Of a stretch of 44,734 nt of DNA, positions 16,899-24,935 are shown one piece after another. Position numbers and translations under genes: made by a program. The stretch spans positions 1 through 44,734 of the forward strand of contig CACJNO010000004.1 of assembly GCA_902594825.1 (NCBI GenBank), in the 5' to 3' direction. The stretch comes from an uncultured Pelagibacteraceae bacterium (lineage in GTDB: Bacteria; Pseudomonadota; Alphaproteobacteria; Pelagibacterales; Pelagibacteraceae). A model generated the notes under the pieces. That model was not told the DNA's origin. It worked only from the letters and a program-made list of their open reading frames with translations, and searched no databases. The stretch's first letter is position 1. Each line of letters starts with the position of its first letter.

Positions 16899-17598
16899 CT
16901 AAAAAAGAGCTTCTTACTCTTGGATCATTTAATAATTCTTTTCCAGTTCCAGCGTATCGATTTTCACCAGTGACTAAAACATAACCTCTGTCAGAAATAT
17001 TCAAAGCTTGTTTTGCATTTTGCTCAACCATCAAAATTGCAACATTAGTTCTCTTAACTTTAACTATATGATCAAATAATTCATCCATTACAATTGGTGA
17101 AACACCTGCCGTAGGTTCATCAAGCATTAAAACTGATGGTTTAATCATTAACGCCCTACCAAGCGCAACTTGCTGTCTTTGTCCTCCTGACAACTCACCA
17201 ACTAACTGATTTTTTTTCTCTCTAAGTATTGGAAATAAATCATAAATTTCATCAATGACTGAATTATAATCACTGTTGATTAAAAAGGCTCCCATTTCTA
17301 AATTTTCTTCAACTGTCAATCCTGCAAAAACATTCTTTGTTTGAGGAACAAAAGAGATACCTTCTTTAACACGATCTTGAGGTGAAAGATTTGATATATC
17401 TTTTCCATTAATAATTACAGATCCTGATTTTAAATTTAGCAAACCTAACATTGCTTTCATCGCTGTAGACTTTCCAGCGCCATTAGGACCAAGGATTGAA
17501 ACTATTTCTCCTTTTTCAACATTAACAGAACATGAATTAATAATATCTGGACCATTCCCGTATCCACCTGTCATGTTGTTACCCTCAAAAAAAGCCAT
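16891..17598 (-). CDS. livF: ABC transporter ATP-binding protein (LivF-like)
   Basis: One of the two ATPases of the Liv importer, 235 residues, the usual size. Walker A is GPNGAGKST (37-45), the signature GELSGGQRQQVALGRAL lies near 134-150 and Walker B is VLMLDEPTAGVSP. The last helix ends in the LivF-type pattern RVRSSFLGG. It lies 2 nt after livG and overlaps livH by 8 nt. Confidence 0.93.
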   Translation of the reverse strand: MAFFEGNNMTGGYGNGPDIINSCSVNVEKGEIVSILGPNGAGKSTAMKAMLGLLNLKSGSVIINGKDISNLSPQDRVKEGISFVPQTKNVFAGLTVEENLEMGAFLINSDYNSVIDEIYDLFPILREKKNQLVGELSGGQRQQVALGRALMIKPSVLMLDEPTAGVSPIVMDELFDHIVKVKRTNVAILMVEQNAKQALNISDRGYVLVTGENRYAGTGKELLNDPRVRSSFLGG

Positions 17599-17600
17599 TA

Positions 17601-18386
17601 TTAATTTTCCTTTAATTTTGAGCCTCTGCCCAAATAACTTTCAATTACTTTTTCATCTTTTTTTGCATCTTCAACAGAGCCCTCGAAAAGAACTGATCCC
17701 TCAGCCATAACGATTACGGGGTCACACAATCTTCCTATAAAGTCCATATCATGCTCAATCATACAAAATGTATAACCCTTTTCTTTATTCAATTTTTCTA
17801 TAGCTGAACCGAGGTCTTTAAGTAAAGTTCTATTAACTCCGGCACCTACCTCATCTAATAAAACTAATTTAGCATCTACCATCATTGTTCTCCCTAGCTC
17901 TAATAATTTTTTTTGACCACCAGACAAATTTCCTGCTAATTCATTTTTTAAATGAGCTAAATTTAAAAATTCAACAACTTCCATAGCTTTTTTTTTTATT
18001 TGACTTTCCTCTTTTGCAACTAATGAAGGTTTTAATAACGCATTCATTAATTTTTCTCCAGATTGATTACCTGGAACCATCATTAAATTTTCAAGAACAG
18101 ATAGATTTGTAAACTCATGTGCTATTTGAAAAGTTCTAAGTAAACCTCTAGAAAATAACTCATAAGATGGGACATCAGTAATATCCACATTATTAAATAA
18201 GACATTTCCTGACGATGATTTTAAATTTCCAGCAATTAAGTTAAATAAAGTTGTTTTACCTGAGCCATTAGGACCAATTATGCCTGTGATAGTCCCTTTT
18301 TTAACTTTTAATGAACAATCAGAAACTGCAGCCAATCCTCCAAAATATTTTGATAAATTATTAATTTCTAAAATGTTTTCAGACAT
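17601..18386 (-). CDS. livG: ABC transporter ATP-binding protein (LivG-like)
   Basis: The second ATPase of the Liv importer, 261 residues. Walker A is GPNGSGKTT (38-46), the signature NLSGGQKKLLELGRTMM is near residue 153, and Walker B is LVLLDEVGAG, with V where most ABC ATPases have P. The C-terminal extension EGSVEDAKKDEKVIESYLGRG is the LivG-type end. It follows the ProC-like gene after 3 nt. Confidence 0.93.
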   Translation of the reverse strand: MSENILEINNLSKYFGGLAAVSDCSLKVKKGTITGIIGPNGSGKTTLFNLIAGNLKSSSGNVLFNNVDITDVPSYELFSRGLLRTFQIAHEFTNLSVLENLMMVPGNQSGEKLMNALLKPSLVAKEESQIKKKAMEVVEFLNLAHLKNELAGNLSGGQKKLLELGRTMMVDAKLVLLDEVGAGVNRTLLKDLGSAIEKLNKEKGYTFCMIEHDMDFIGRLCDPVIVMAEGSVLFEGSVEDAKKDEKVIESYLGRGSKLKEN

Positions 18387-18389
18387 TAA

Positions 18390-19157
18390 TTACTTATTTA
18401 ATCTTTTATGAATACTATTTAAAGTAGTAATAACAGATTTATAAACACGTTTTTTACTCATTTCTTTCAAACCTTGTTCATTTAATCCTTTGGGTGTTTG
18501 AGATTCTTTTACCAAATATTTTAAATCTTTTTTAGAATTTACAACTGCATCTTCAGATAAAGCTAAAAACAATGAAGTAATATACTTTTGAGCATCTAAT
18601 CTTTTAATACCTTTGCTTACTAACCAATTACTCATTATTTTTAAAATTTCATAATAAGATGCCATCATTCCTGAGGTTGACCAAAAATTAATAGATAATT
18701 TTTCATTTTTTATTTCAACAGTAGAACCTATTTTATCAAAAAAATTTTTTACTTTTTTGTTTGGTGGGCAAATTGGAACTGGTCCTTTCTTCAAAGATAT
18801 TGGAGGTAATGGTATTGCTCTAACAATATTTGCTTTAACCTTAATCATTTTTTTTAAATTTGGAATAGTTATGGTTGAAATAAAACTAATAATAGTTTGA
18901 TTTGATCTAAATTTTAAATTTTTAATTATTTTTTCGCCAACTGTAGGAGTAATTGCTAAAAAAACCCAATTACTACTACTTACAATCTTTTGATTATTTT
19001 TTTCTATAACGATTTTCTTAAATTTTTTTTTTAATTGTTTAGAAATTTTGTTATTTCTAGAAGAGATGAATATTTTATTATACTTAATCGATGATTTACA
19101 TATTCCAGTGATTACTGATGATGCTATTTTTCCAGTTCCTATAAATCCTAATTTCAT
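18390..19157 (-). CDS. Pyrroline-5-carboxylate reductase-like oxidoreductase
   Basis: A 255-residue cytosolic NAD(P)-dependent reductase of the ProC family. The dinucleotide-binding motif GFIGTGKIA is at residues 4-12. VRAIPLPPISLKKGPVPI (about 123-140) follows the family's RxMPN-type block, but with divergence. SQTPKGLNEQGL near the end matches the ProC-like TPGGLNEQ block. It opens the liv operon and ends 3 nt before livG, so it may act on an amino acid brought in by Liv. The protein is lysine- and AT-rich and diverged, so a true proline-synthesis role is uncertain. Confidence 0.7.
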   Translation of the reverse strand: MKLGFIGTGKIASSVITGICKSSIKYNKIFISSRNNKISKQLKKKFKKIVIEKNNQKIVSSSNWVFLAITPTVGEKIIKNLKFRSNQTIISFISTITIPNLKKMIKVKANIVRAIPLPPISLKKGPVPICPPNKKVKNFFDKIGSTVEIKNEKLSINFWSTSGMMASYYEILKIMSNWLVSKGIKRLDAQKYITSLFLALSEDAVVNSKKDLKYLVKESQTPKGLNEQGLKEMSKKRVYKSVITTLNSIHKRLNK

Positions 19158-19184
19158 AGACTGGGTACTTTATAATGAGCATAT

Positions 19185-19241
19185 AAAAAAAAAGATAGTC
19201 CTTAAAAACCGGGAGCTAAAGATGGCTAAGAAGGACTATCT
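19185..19241 (-). ncRNA. Candidate hairpin RNA or proC leader attenuator
   Basis: A perfect 11-bp inverted repeat (AGATAGTCCTT at 19193-19203, AAGGACTATCT at 19231-19241) encloses 27 nt that include an inner AGC/GCT pair. On the minus strand the stem is followed directly by nine T (19185-19193 are A on plus), the layout of an intrinsic terminator. An extended -10 box lies just upstream, so a transcript of roughly 55 nt could start at the stem itself. The segment is visibly less AT-rich than its surroundings. It could be a small RNA or an attenuator before proC-liv. A plus-strand 19-codon frame (19222-19281) with GGGAG upstream overlaps it. Confidence 0.45.
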
Positions 19242-19246
19242 AGACC

Positions 19247-19252
19247 AGTATA
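19247..19252 (-). promoter_or_regulatory. Extended -10 box for hairpin RNA candidate
   Basis: The minus strand reads TGTTATACT, an extended -10 (TGnTATACT). The predicted start seven bases on is about 19240, exactly the first arm of the hairpin. No clear -35 element is seen. Confidence 0.35.
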
Positions 19253-19304
19253 ACATAGCCCAAAAAAAAATGCATTATTGATTTTTTTCAAATATAAAGG
19301 ATTT

Positions 19305-19601
19305 ATGAAAAAAAAAGGTCACAGGCCGGTCACCCGAGTCAAAAATCCTGAGCCAAAAATTGAAGATCCAGATTGGGTCATCTGGGCAGCTTGGGCTGAC
19401 AGGATCACTTTTGAGGAAATTGAAAAAAAAACTGGTTATCGAGAATCTGATGTCATCAAAATTATGAGGAGAAGTCTTAAACCATCATCATTTAGATTGT
19501 GGAGAAAAAGAGTTCACGAAAAAAGTATCAAACATAGAAAAAAATTTGAATATTCTAGAAAACAAATATCTGGTAAAATTAAAAAAGGTGATTATCTATA
19601 A
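19305..19601 (+). CDS. DUF2805 / TIGR03643-family protein
   Basis: A small basic cytosolic protein of 98 residues with no known function. The family core is clear: DPDWVIWAAWADRITFEEIEK, then TGYRESDVIKIMRRSLKPSS and FRLWRKRV. The first part resembles a helix-turn-helix-like fold, and the high Lys/Arg content suggests nucleic-acid contact; neither is proven. I place the start at ATG 19305, which has AAAGG at good spacing. An earlier TTG at 19278 would add nine residues with no ribosome binding site. It is followed after 3 nt by glutaredoxin. Confidence 0.85.
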   Translation: MKKKGHRPVTRVKNPEPKIEDPDWVIWAAWADRITFEEIEKKTGYRESDVIKIMRRSLKPSSFRLWRKRVHEKSIKHRKKFEYSRKQISGKIKKGDYL

Positions 19602-19604
19602 GTT

Positions 19605-19859
19605 ATGAAAAAAATTACAATTTATACAGGACCACTTTGTAATTATTGTGATGCAGCTAAGAGATTATTGACTAGAAACAACGCTCCTTATAACGAAATT
19701 GATATTGCAACTGTTGATGGTGCAATGGATGAGATGATCAAGAAAGCTAATGGAAAGAGAACAATTCCACAAATATTTTTTGATGATCAGCATATCGGTG
19801 GCTATGATGAAGTTAGAGCATTAGAAAAAGAAAATAAATTACAAGATCTTTTAAAATAA
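19605..19859 (+). CDS. grxC: Glutaredoxin 3-type protein
   Basis: An 84-residue thiol-disulfide oxidoreductase that uses glutathione. The active site is CNYC (C12, C15), a variant of the usual CPYC. The cis-proline motif TIPQIF and the glutathione-binding GGYDEVRALE are present. The gene is 3 nt after the DUF2805 gene, and its end overlaps the convergent membrane-protein gene by 9 nt. Confidence 0.93.
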   Translation: MKKITIYTGPLCNYCDAAKRLLTRNNAPYNEIDIATVDGAMDEMIKKANGKRTIPQIFFDDQHIGGYDEVRALEKENKLQDLLK

Positions 19860-20192
19860 AACGTAATAAACAACCCAAAAAATTAAAGTATATTCAAAAA
19901 AACTTTTGAAAATTGTAATTTTTTTTTCATCAAATCTTTGATTAATAAATTTTTTTGATAAATAAAATCCAATATTCACTAACAAAATAGCAATAATAAT
20001 ACCAATAATAGTAAATTTGACAGAAAAATTTTTATAACCAAAATAACAAGCTGCAATTAATGTAAACCAAGAAACTTTTGTAATAAAAATTTTAAAAATT
20101 AATCCTATTTTTTTACTAAAAACTGATTGTGTTTTTATAATTGAATATGACCACATAACTCCAATTAAAAAACTTATATACTTGATAATCAT
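19851..20192 (-). CDS. Small hypothetical inner-membrane protein
   Basis: A 113-residue protein with about four hydrophobic segments (roughly 4-18, 32-50, 56-77 and 96-112) and a basic loop around residues 79-92. I do not recognise a family. It starts 21 nt downstream of the secreted-protein gene on the same strand and could be the last gene of that unit. Its end overlaps glutaredoxin. Confidence 0.6.
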   Translation of the reverse strand: MIIKYISFLIGVMWSYSIIKTQSVFSKKIGLIFKIFITKVSWFTLIAACYFGYKNFSVKFTIIGIIIAILLVNIGFYLSKKFINQRFDEKKITIFKSFFEYTLIFWVVYYVLF

Positions 20193-20213
20193 TTTAATGT
20201 TTTAAAACAAATA

Positions 20214-20903
20214 TTATTGAAGTGAAATAGTAACAGACGGTTCATTTACCCACATTGAACATGCGGTGTCTTCAACACCAACAGCTGTTGAAGTATTAAA
20301 TTTTACTTTAATTACTGGTGCTCTCAAAGTTTTTTGATATGGAGAAGTAAGCTCATAAGTCATAACTGCATTATCTCCTGAAACTGTCATAGATTTTGCT
20401 GAACTAGGTGATGAATAATCAATATCAAGGTTCGAACTTCCAACATCGCCATCTCTAGTTCCGTCGCTAGCACCATAGCTGCCAGCATTAACTAAATACA
20501 TTGTTTCAGCAACCGCTGTTCCACTTGTTGCTCCAACTGTCATTTGAGTTGCAGTGGCATTATCACCACCATCAGTTCTACACAATCCTGCCCCAACGGA
20601 TATACTTGCGGTGACAGTAAATGTTCGACTAATAGTAACTCTTAAGTGTGTATAAACTATTCCAGGAGGTATACCTGTAGTAGGTGCAAAATTTCCAACG
20701 TCTGCACCTGCACTAACTGATGCTATATCAGCGTCCATATCTCTTTCACCAACAACATAAGGTGATGTACATGCTAAATCTGTACATAACTCAACTTTTT
20801 TCATAGTCACTTGATATTGAGTAGGTTGTCCGCTGGCATCTGCAGCAAATGCTTTTCCACAAATAAAAAACATAATAAATGAAATAAAAAATATTTTTTT
20901 CAT
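20214..20903 (-). CDS. Secreted protein of unknown function, partner of intimin-like barrel
   Basis: A 229-residue exported protein. I place the start at the ATG 20903, one base after the barrel gene's stop, because MKKIFFISFIMFFICGKAFA then forms a clean signal peptide; an upstream ATG at 20918 would add MVIHN. The mature protein is rich in Ser, Thr, Gly, Ala and Asp, poor in Lys, and looks like beta-structure. It has two cysteine pairs, LCTDLAC near the N-terminus and C...C around GLCRTDGG and TACSMW. Such composition fits an extracellular or outer-membrane location. Its tight coupling to the barrel suggests a cell-surface partner, which is inference. No known domain is recognised. Confidence 0.65.
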   Translation of the reverse strand: MKKIFFISFIMFFICGKAFAADASGQPTQYQVTMKKVELCTDLACTSPYVVGERDMDADIASVSAGADVGNFAPTTGIPPGIVYTHLRVTISRTFTVTASISVGAGLCRTDGGDNATATQMTVGATSGTAVAETMYLVNAGSYGASDGTRDGDVGSSNLDIDYSSPSSAKSMTVSGDNAVMTYELTSPYQKTLRAPVIKVKFNTSTAVGVEDTACSMWVNEPSVTISLQ

Positions 20904-20904
20904 G

Positions 20905-21792
20905 TTATGAATTACCATTTGAAATTACTACCCCAGTACTTTCGGTCTCAATAGTAATTATATTGCTTCTTTTAACTTTTGTGAGCATTTCTTCTCTAAC
21001 ATCAGAACCCTCAAAAGGAGTATCAGAAAAACCATCTTTTATTGTTGGTCTATCTTTACTTCCATATAAATAAGTCAACTTTATATAATCCATACTATCA
21101 CTAATGTTATTATCATCATAACCGGCTTCTAAAGTTAGGTTATTTGATAAATTTATCTTCGTTGAATAAACATCTCCCTCTGAGTCTGAAGATCCTTTTA
21201 TTGAACTCCACTCATATGTTGTAAATGAAATGTCTGCCCATGGTGCGTACGGAACTTGACCTTGAATTTCAAAGTCATATCCATCCAAAACTCTTTCTGA
21301 ATTTGTATCAACCTGATTGGCTCCACCTAATACATCCATATAATAATTTCCTGTTATATCAAAATTTGATGCTCTAAATTCTAAACCTAGTCCTAATCTA
21401 CTATTTAACTCTCTATCTGCATCAACAAAACTATTTAAGCCCCAGAATGAAGACCCATCTTCAGATAAAAATCTTTTTCCAATTCCATAATTTATAGACT
21501 GTCTAGTTTCACCTAATAAATGATAACTATTAAGTTGAGCCTGATAAAATGTTAAATCATTTTCATTAACAGACAACGGTCGAACAATCATAATTGTTCC
21601 GGTTGGTTTATTTTCATTTTTAGCTGAAATAGAAACTTCAGTATCGCCAGGTCCATCAAGTAGGTTTTCTATATATCCTTCTGCTGCCTTAGAACTTTTG
21701 TTGTAAACTTTATTTAACACACTTTCTAAATCATCAGCGCTAACTGAAGCTGATGTAAGAAAAAAAATTAATAAAAAATAAATTTTTTTCAT
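20905..21792 (-). CDS. Inverse-autotransporter (intimin/invasin-type) beta-barrel protein without passenger
   Basis: A 295-residue outer-membrane protein. The signal peptide spans residues 1-19 (ends VSA). Residues about 65-240 resemble the inverse-autotransporter beta domain: YGIGKRF, FWGLNSFVDADRELNSRLG, LGLEFRASNFDITGNYY and GYDFEIQGQVPYAPWADI align by eye with the intimin/invasin strand repeats. Intimins continue into Ig-like passenger domains; here the protein ends after about 55 further residues rich in charged amino acids. The next gene starts one base after the stop and encodes a secreted protein that might take the passenger's place. I am fairly sure of the domain family; the function is unknown. 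Confidence 0.72.
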   Translation of the reverse strand: MKKIYFLLIFFLTSASVSADDLESVLNKVYNKSSKAAEGYIENLLDGPGDTEVSISAKNENKPTGTIMIVRPLSVNENDLTFYQAQLNSYHLLGETRQSINYGIGKRFLSEDGSSFWGLNSFVDADRELNSRLGLGLEFRASNFDITGNYYMDVLGGANQVDTNSERVLDGYDFEIQGQVPYAPWADISFTTYEWSSIKGSSDSEGDVYSTKINLSNNLTLEAGYDDNNISDSMDYIKLTYLYGSKDRPTIKDGFSDTPFEGSDVREEMLTKVKRSNIITIETESTGVVISNGNS

Positions 21793-21814
21793 TAAATACT
21801 GTAAAATTTACCTG

Positions 21815-22198
21815 TTAAAAATCAACAGTTTTTTTCTCTTTAAAAGTGAGACAAACACCATTATTACAATATCTTTTACCAGTTGGTTCTGGACCATCAT
21901 CAAAGATATGACCATGATGTGCATCGCAATTTTTACAATGATATTCTGTACGAGCATATCCTAGTAAATGATCTGTTTTTGTTTCAAAAACATCTGGTAA
22001 TGACTGAAAGAAAGATGGCCAACCAGAACCACTTTCATATTTATTTTCAGATTCAAATAGTTTAACCCCACAGTTTGCACAATGATAACTTCCATTTCTT
22101 TTTTCATTATTTAATTCACTGGTTCCTGGAGGTTCAGTGCCATCTTCAAACATTACTAATTTTTGTTCAGCTGTCAGATTTGGATTTTTTTTACTCAT
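21815..22198 (-). CDS. msrB: Peptide-methionine (R)-S-oxide reductase
   Basis: Repairs oxidised methionine in proteins. The 127 residues carry the full MsrB pattern: zinc-binding pairs CANC (C40, C43) and CKNC (C88, C91), GSGWPSF (57-63), HHGHIFDDGP (94-103) and the catalytic cysteine in RYCNNGVCLTF (C111). No signal peptide is present, so it acts in the cytosol. The stop of the upstream HDAC-like gene directly adjoins the start (22199/22198), so they are co-transcribed. Confidence 0.95.
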   Translation of the reverse strand: MSKKNPNLTAEQKLVMFEDGTEPPGTSELNNEKRNGSYHCANCGVKLFESENKYESGSGWPSFFQSLPDVFETKTDHLLGYARTEYHCKNCDAHHGHIFDDGPEPTGKRYCNNGVCLTFKEKKTVDF

Positions 22199-23095
22199 TT
22201 ATTTTACTAATTTAGCACATGATTGATGCAAAATAGAGTGTAATTCAACAAGTTTATCAAAATCTTTATTGTATCCACCACCTAAAACACCACAAAGCGG
22301 AACTCCTTTTGAAAAAAAATTTTCTGTCACAATTTCATCTCTTTTTCTAATTCCATCGTCAGAAATTTTTAATTTACCTAATCGATCATTAAAATGTATA
22401 TCAACACCAGCTATATAAAAAACATAGTCAAAATTTTCTTCATTTAATTTATTTAAGTAAAACTTAAGTATTTTAATGTACTGTGTATCTTCTAAATTAT
22501 CCTCAAGTTCAACATCTAGATCACTAATAGATTTTTTTGCTGGATAATTTGATTTTGAATGCATACTGAAAGTAAATACATTTCTGTTATTCCTGAAAAT
22601 ATCAGCACTTCCATTACCTTGATGAACATCTAAATCAACAATCAAAATTTTTCCAGCTAAACCTCTATCTAGTAAATAATGTGCAGCTACAGCTACATCA
22701 TTGAATACACAATAGCCTGCTCCTCCATCAAAATTTGCATGATGGCTTCCACCTGCTGTGTTACATGCTACGCCGTTTTTAATTGCAAGTTTTGATGCCA
22801 AGACAGTTCCGCCAGTGGCTACTAAGGATCTCCGAATAACACTATCAACTAACGGAAAGCCAATTTTTTTAATTGCATTTTGATCCAATAACTTATTTTT
22901 CACATGTTGTATGTAGGTCTCTGAATGAGCTTTTTTTAAAGTTTCATCTGAACAAGGATAAGGGTTATGAAATTTTTTGACTATATCTTTTTTTAATAAA
23001 TAATTTGCAAGTTCTCCAAATTTATTAATTGGAAATTTATGATCATCACCAATTTTTGCAAAATAATCTTGATGATTTACAACTGATAGATCCAT
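22199..23095 (-). CDS. Histone-deacetylase-family amidohydrolase
   Basis: A 298-residue zinc amidohydrolase of the HDAC/AcuC/acetylpolyamine-amidohydrolase superfamily. Motifs seen are GGSHHA (H118, H119), zinc ligands D156 and H158 in DLDVHQGNG, and the third ligand in AGVDIHFNDRLG. GGGYN near the C-terminus carries the family's C-terminal glycine-tyrosine block. In bacteria such proteins remove acetyl groups from small molecules or lysines. It follows a 2-hydroxyacid dehydrogenase with no gap, in a run that includes a DadA-like oxidoreductase. Its substrate cannot be told; acetylpolyamine is one option. Confidence 0.88.
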   Translation of the reverse strand: MDLSVVNHQDYFAKIGDDHKFPINKFGELANYLLKKDIVKKFHNPYPCSDETLKKAHSETYIQHVKNKLLDQNAIKKIGFPLVDSVIRRSLVATGGTVLASKLAIKNGVACNTAGGSHHANFDGGAGYCVFNDVAVAAHYLLDRGLAGKILIVDLDVHQGNGSADIFRNNRNVFTFSMHSKSNYPAKKSISDLDVELEDNLEDTQYIKILKFYLNKLNEENFDYVFYIAGVDIHFNDRLGKLKISDDGIRKRDEIVTENFFSKGVPLCGVLGGGYNKDFDKLVELHSILHQSCAKLVK

Positions 23096-24046
23096 CTATT
23101 TAATTACACGAATTGGTTTACCATCTACACATGCCTCTAAAGCCTCAATCATTTGATTATAAAAAATATTATAATTTTCTGCTGTCACATAACCAATATG
23201 TGGAGTTAATAGAGCATTAGGTAAAAATCTTAATTTATTGTTTTCAGGTAATGGTTCTTTTTCATAAACATCAAGTCCAGCTCCTGCAATTTCATTAGTG
23301 GATAATGCAATTATTAAATCATCCTCATTAACTATTGGGCCTCTAGATGTATTTATAAGAAAAGCAGTTTTTTTCATTTTATCGAATTCTTTCAAAGTGA
23401 TGCAATTTTTGTACCTCTCACCTCCTTGAACATGAATAGATATAAAATCTGAAGTAGATATCAAATCTTCCTTACTACATGGCAAAACATCTAATTCTTT
23501 ACATTTATTTAAATCTAAATTTTCACTCCAAGCTATAACCTGCATTCCAAATGCTTTTCCTATTTTAGCAACCTGTGCACCAACTCGACCAAGACCAATT
23601 AAACCTAAAATTTTTCCCTTCAGCCCTATGCCCACTGTTGTCTGCCAATAGCCTTGATACATATTATCTATTTCTTCTTTCAAATTTCTCGCTAGTCCCA
23701 ATATCAAAGCCCAGGTTAATTCAGGAGTTGGATTAATGTTACTTTCAGTTCCACATACAATAATTTTTCTTTTTTTTGCCGCTTCGAGATCTATTGATTT
23801 GTTTCTTAAACCACTAGTGATAATAAATTTTAAGTTACTAAGGTTGTTAATTAAATTTTTAGTCATTGGTGTTCTTTCTCTCATTACAAGTAATGCTTCA
23901 AAATCAGCTAATTGTTGAAGAGCATCAGTTTCATCAGCAAATGGTTCGCTAAAGATTTTAAACTCATATTTTCCAGATAATTTTTCTAAATCTACAAATT
24001 GTTGAGAGACATTTTGATAATCGTCTAAAATTGCAACTTTAAGCAT
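23096..24046 (-). CDS. D-2-hydroxyacid dehydrogenase
   Basis: An NAD-dependent oxidoreductase of 316 residues that reduces 2-oxoacids to D-2-hydroxyacids or the reverse. The nucleotide site is GLGRVG (151-156), with catalytic R235 (TSRGP), E264 (YEKEPLP) and H283 (TPHIGY). The gene overlaps the DMT-family transporter by 8 nt. In context with a D-amino-acid dehydrogenase it could act on the 2-oxoacid product, but no specific substrate is readable. Confidence 0.9.
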   Translation of the reverse strand: MLKVAILDDYQNVSQQFVDLEKLSGKYEFKIFSEPFADETDALQQLADFEALLVMRERTPMTKNLINNLSNLKFIITSGLRNKSIDLEAAKKRKIIVCGTESNINPTPELTWALILGLARNLKEEIDNMYQGYWQTTVGIGLKGKILGLIGLGRVGAQVAKIGKAFGMQVIAWSENLDLNKCKELDVLPCSKEDLISTSDFISIHVQGGERYKNCITLKEFDKMKKTAFLINTSRGPIVNEDDLIIALSTNEIAGAGLDVYEKEPLPENNKLRFLPNALLTPHIGYVTAENYNIFYNQMIEALEACVDGKPIRVIK

Positions 24047-24932
24047 TTTTAATTTCCTTATTTGATAAAAATAAACCTAATATAATTAATGTAGCTCCAA
24101 TAAAGTGAAAAAGTTTAAACTGTTCATTAAAAAAAATTATTGCCATAATTGTGCTAAATAAAGGGATCAAAGATAAAAAAATTCCTGCTCTGTTTGCACC
24201 AATAATCGAAACAGCTCCTGCCCAACAATAATATGAACCTATACTTGGAAATAATGCTAAAAAAATAAGGATATAAATCAAATTAGTATTAAATTCTATA
24301 AATTGCCCCTGTGAAAATTCATAAAAGAACTGTGGAAATACACAAATTAATCCAAAAGTACATATAACGTGAACTAAGGTGAGAAGAGGTAGTGTGAATT
24401 TTTTTTTCTTTAAAAGAGTTGAATATATACCCCAGGTAATAACTCCACCTATCATTATCATATCGCCTTTGTTAAAATTTAATGAAAGAAAAATTTCAAA
24501 ATCAAGTTTGGTTATAATTGATAAAATTCCTAATACTGAGATTATAAGTCCTAAAATTTGAAATTTATTAGTTTTTTCTATTTTAAATAAAAAACACAAT
24601 AAGATTATTACTGCTGGAATTGCTGTATTGAAAAGAGTCGAATTAATAACTTGAGTATGAATTAAAGATAAATAAGTAAAAGAATTAAATAAACCAACGC
24701 TTGTGAAACCTAGAAAAAATAATAGGGGTAAATTATTTAAAATTGTATCTTTATGTTTTAAAATTTCTTTAAAAGTAAAGGGAAGTAATATAAGCCAAAC
24801 AAGTGACCATCTATAAAACACTAAGGACAATGGAGGAATACTTTCTAAGAAAGCTAATTTTCCTACTATAAAATTACCAGACCAAAATAATGTTGCACAA
24901 ACCAACATTATGTAAGCTTTGGGATTTTGCAT
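24039..24932 (-). CDS. DMT-superfamily EamA-type membrane transporter
   Basis: An inner-membrane protein of 297 residues with ten hydrophobic segments in two EamA repeats. The repeats show as LFWSGNFIVGKLAF (about 16-29) and MIGGVITWGIYSTLLKKK (about 160-177). Proteins of this family move amino acids, nucleotide sugars or metabolites, mainly out of the cell. It sits between a DadA-like oxidoreductase and a 2-hydroxyacid dehydrogenase. Confidence 0.9.
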   Translation of the reverse strand: MQNPKAYIMLVCATLFWSGNFIVGKLAFLESIPPLSLVFYRWSLVWLILLPFTFKEILKHKDTILNNLPLLFFLGFTSVGLFNSFTYLSLIHTQVINSTLFNTAIPAVIILLCFLFKIEKTNKFQILGLIISVLGILSIITKLDFEIFLSLNFNKGDMIMIGGVITWGIYSTLLKKKKFTLPLLTLVHVICTFGLICVFPQFFYEFSQGQFIEFNTNLIYILIFLALFPSIGSYYCWAGAVSIIGANRAGIFLSLIPLFSTIMAIIFFNEQFKLFHFIGATLIILGLFLSNKEIKNA

Positions 24933-24935
24933 GAA

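Noticed and set aside
19278..19304. A TTG start that would extend the DUF2805 protein by nine residues
   Set aside because: The in-frame ATG at 19305 has AAAGG at good distance, and the extension (M-I-F-F-K-Y-K-G-F) is not part of the family.
20904..20918. Upstream ATG for the secreted partner protein, overlapping the barrel gene
   Set aside because: Starting at 20903 gives a standard signal peptide; the earlier start only adds MVIHN.
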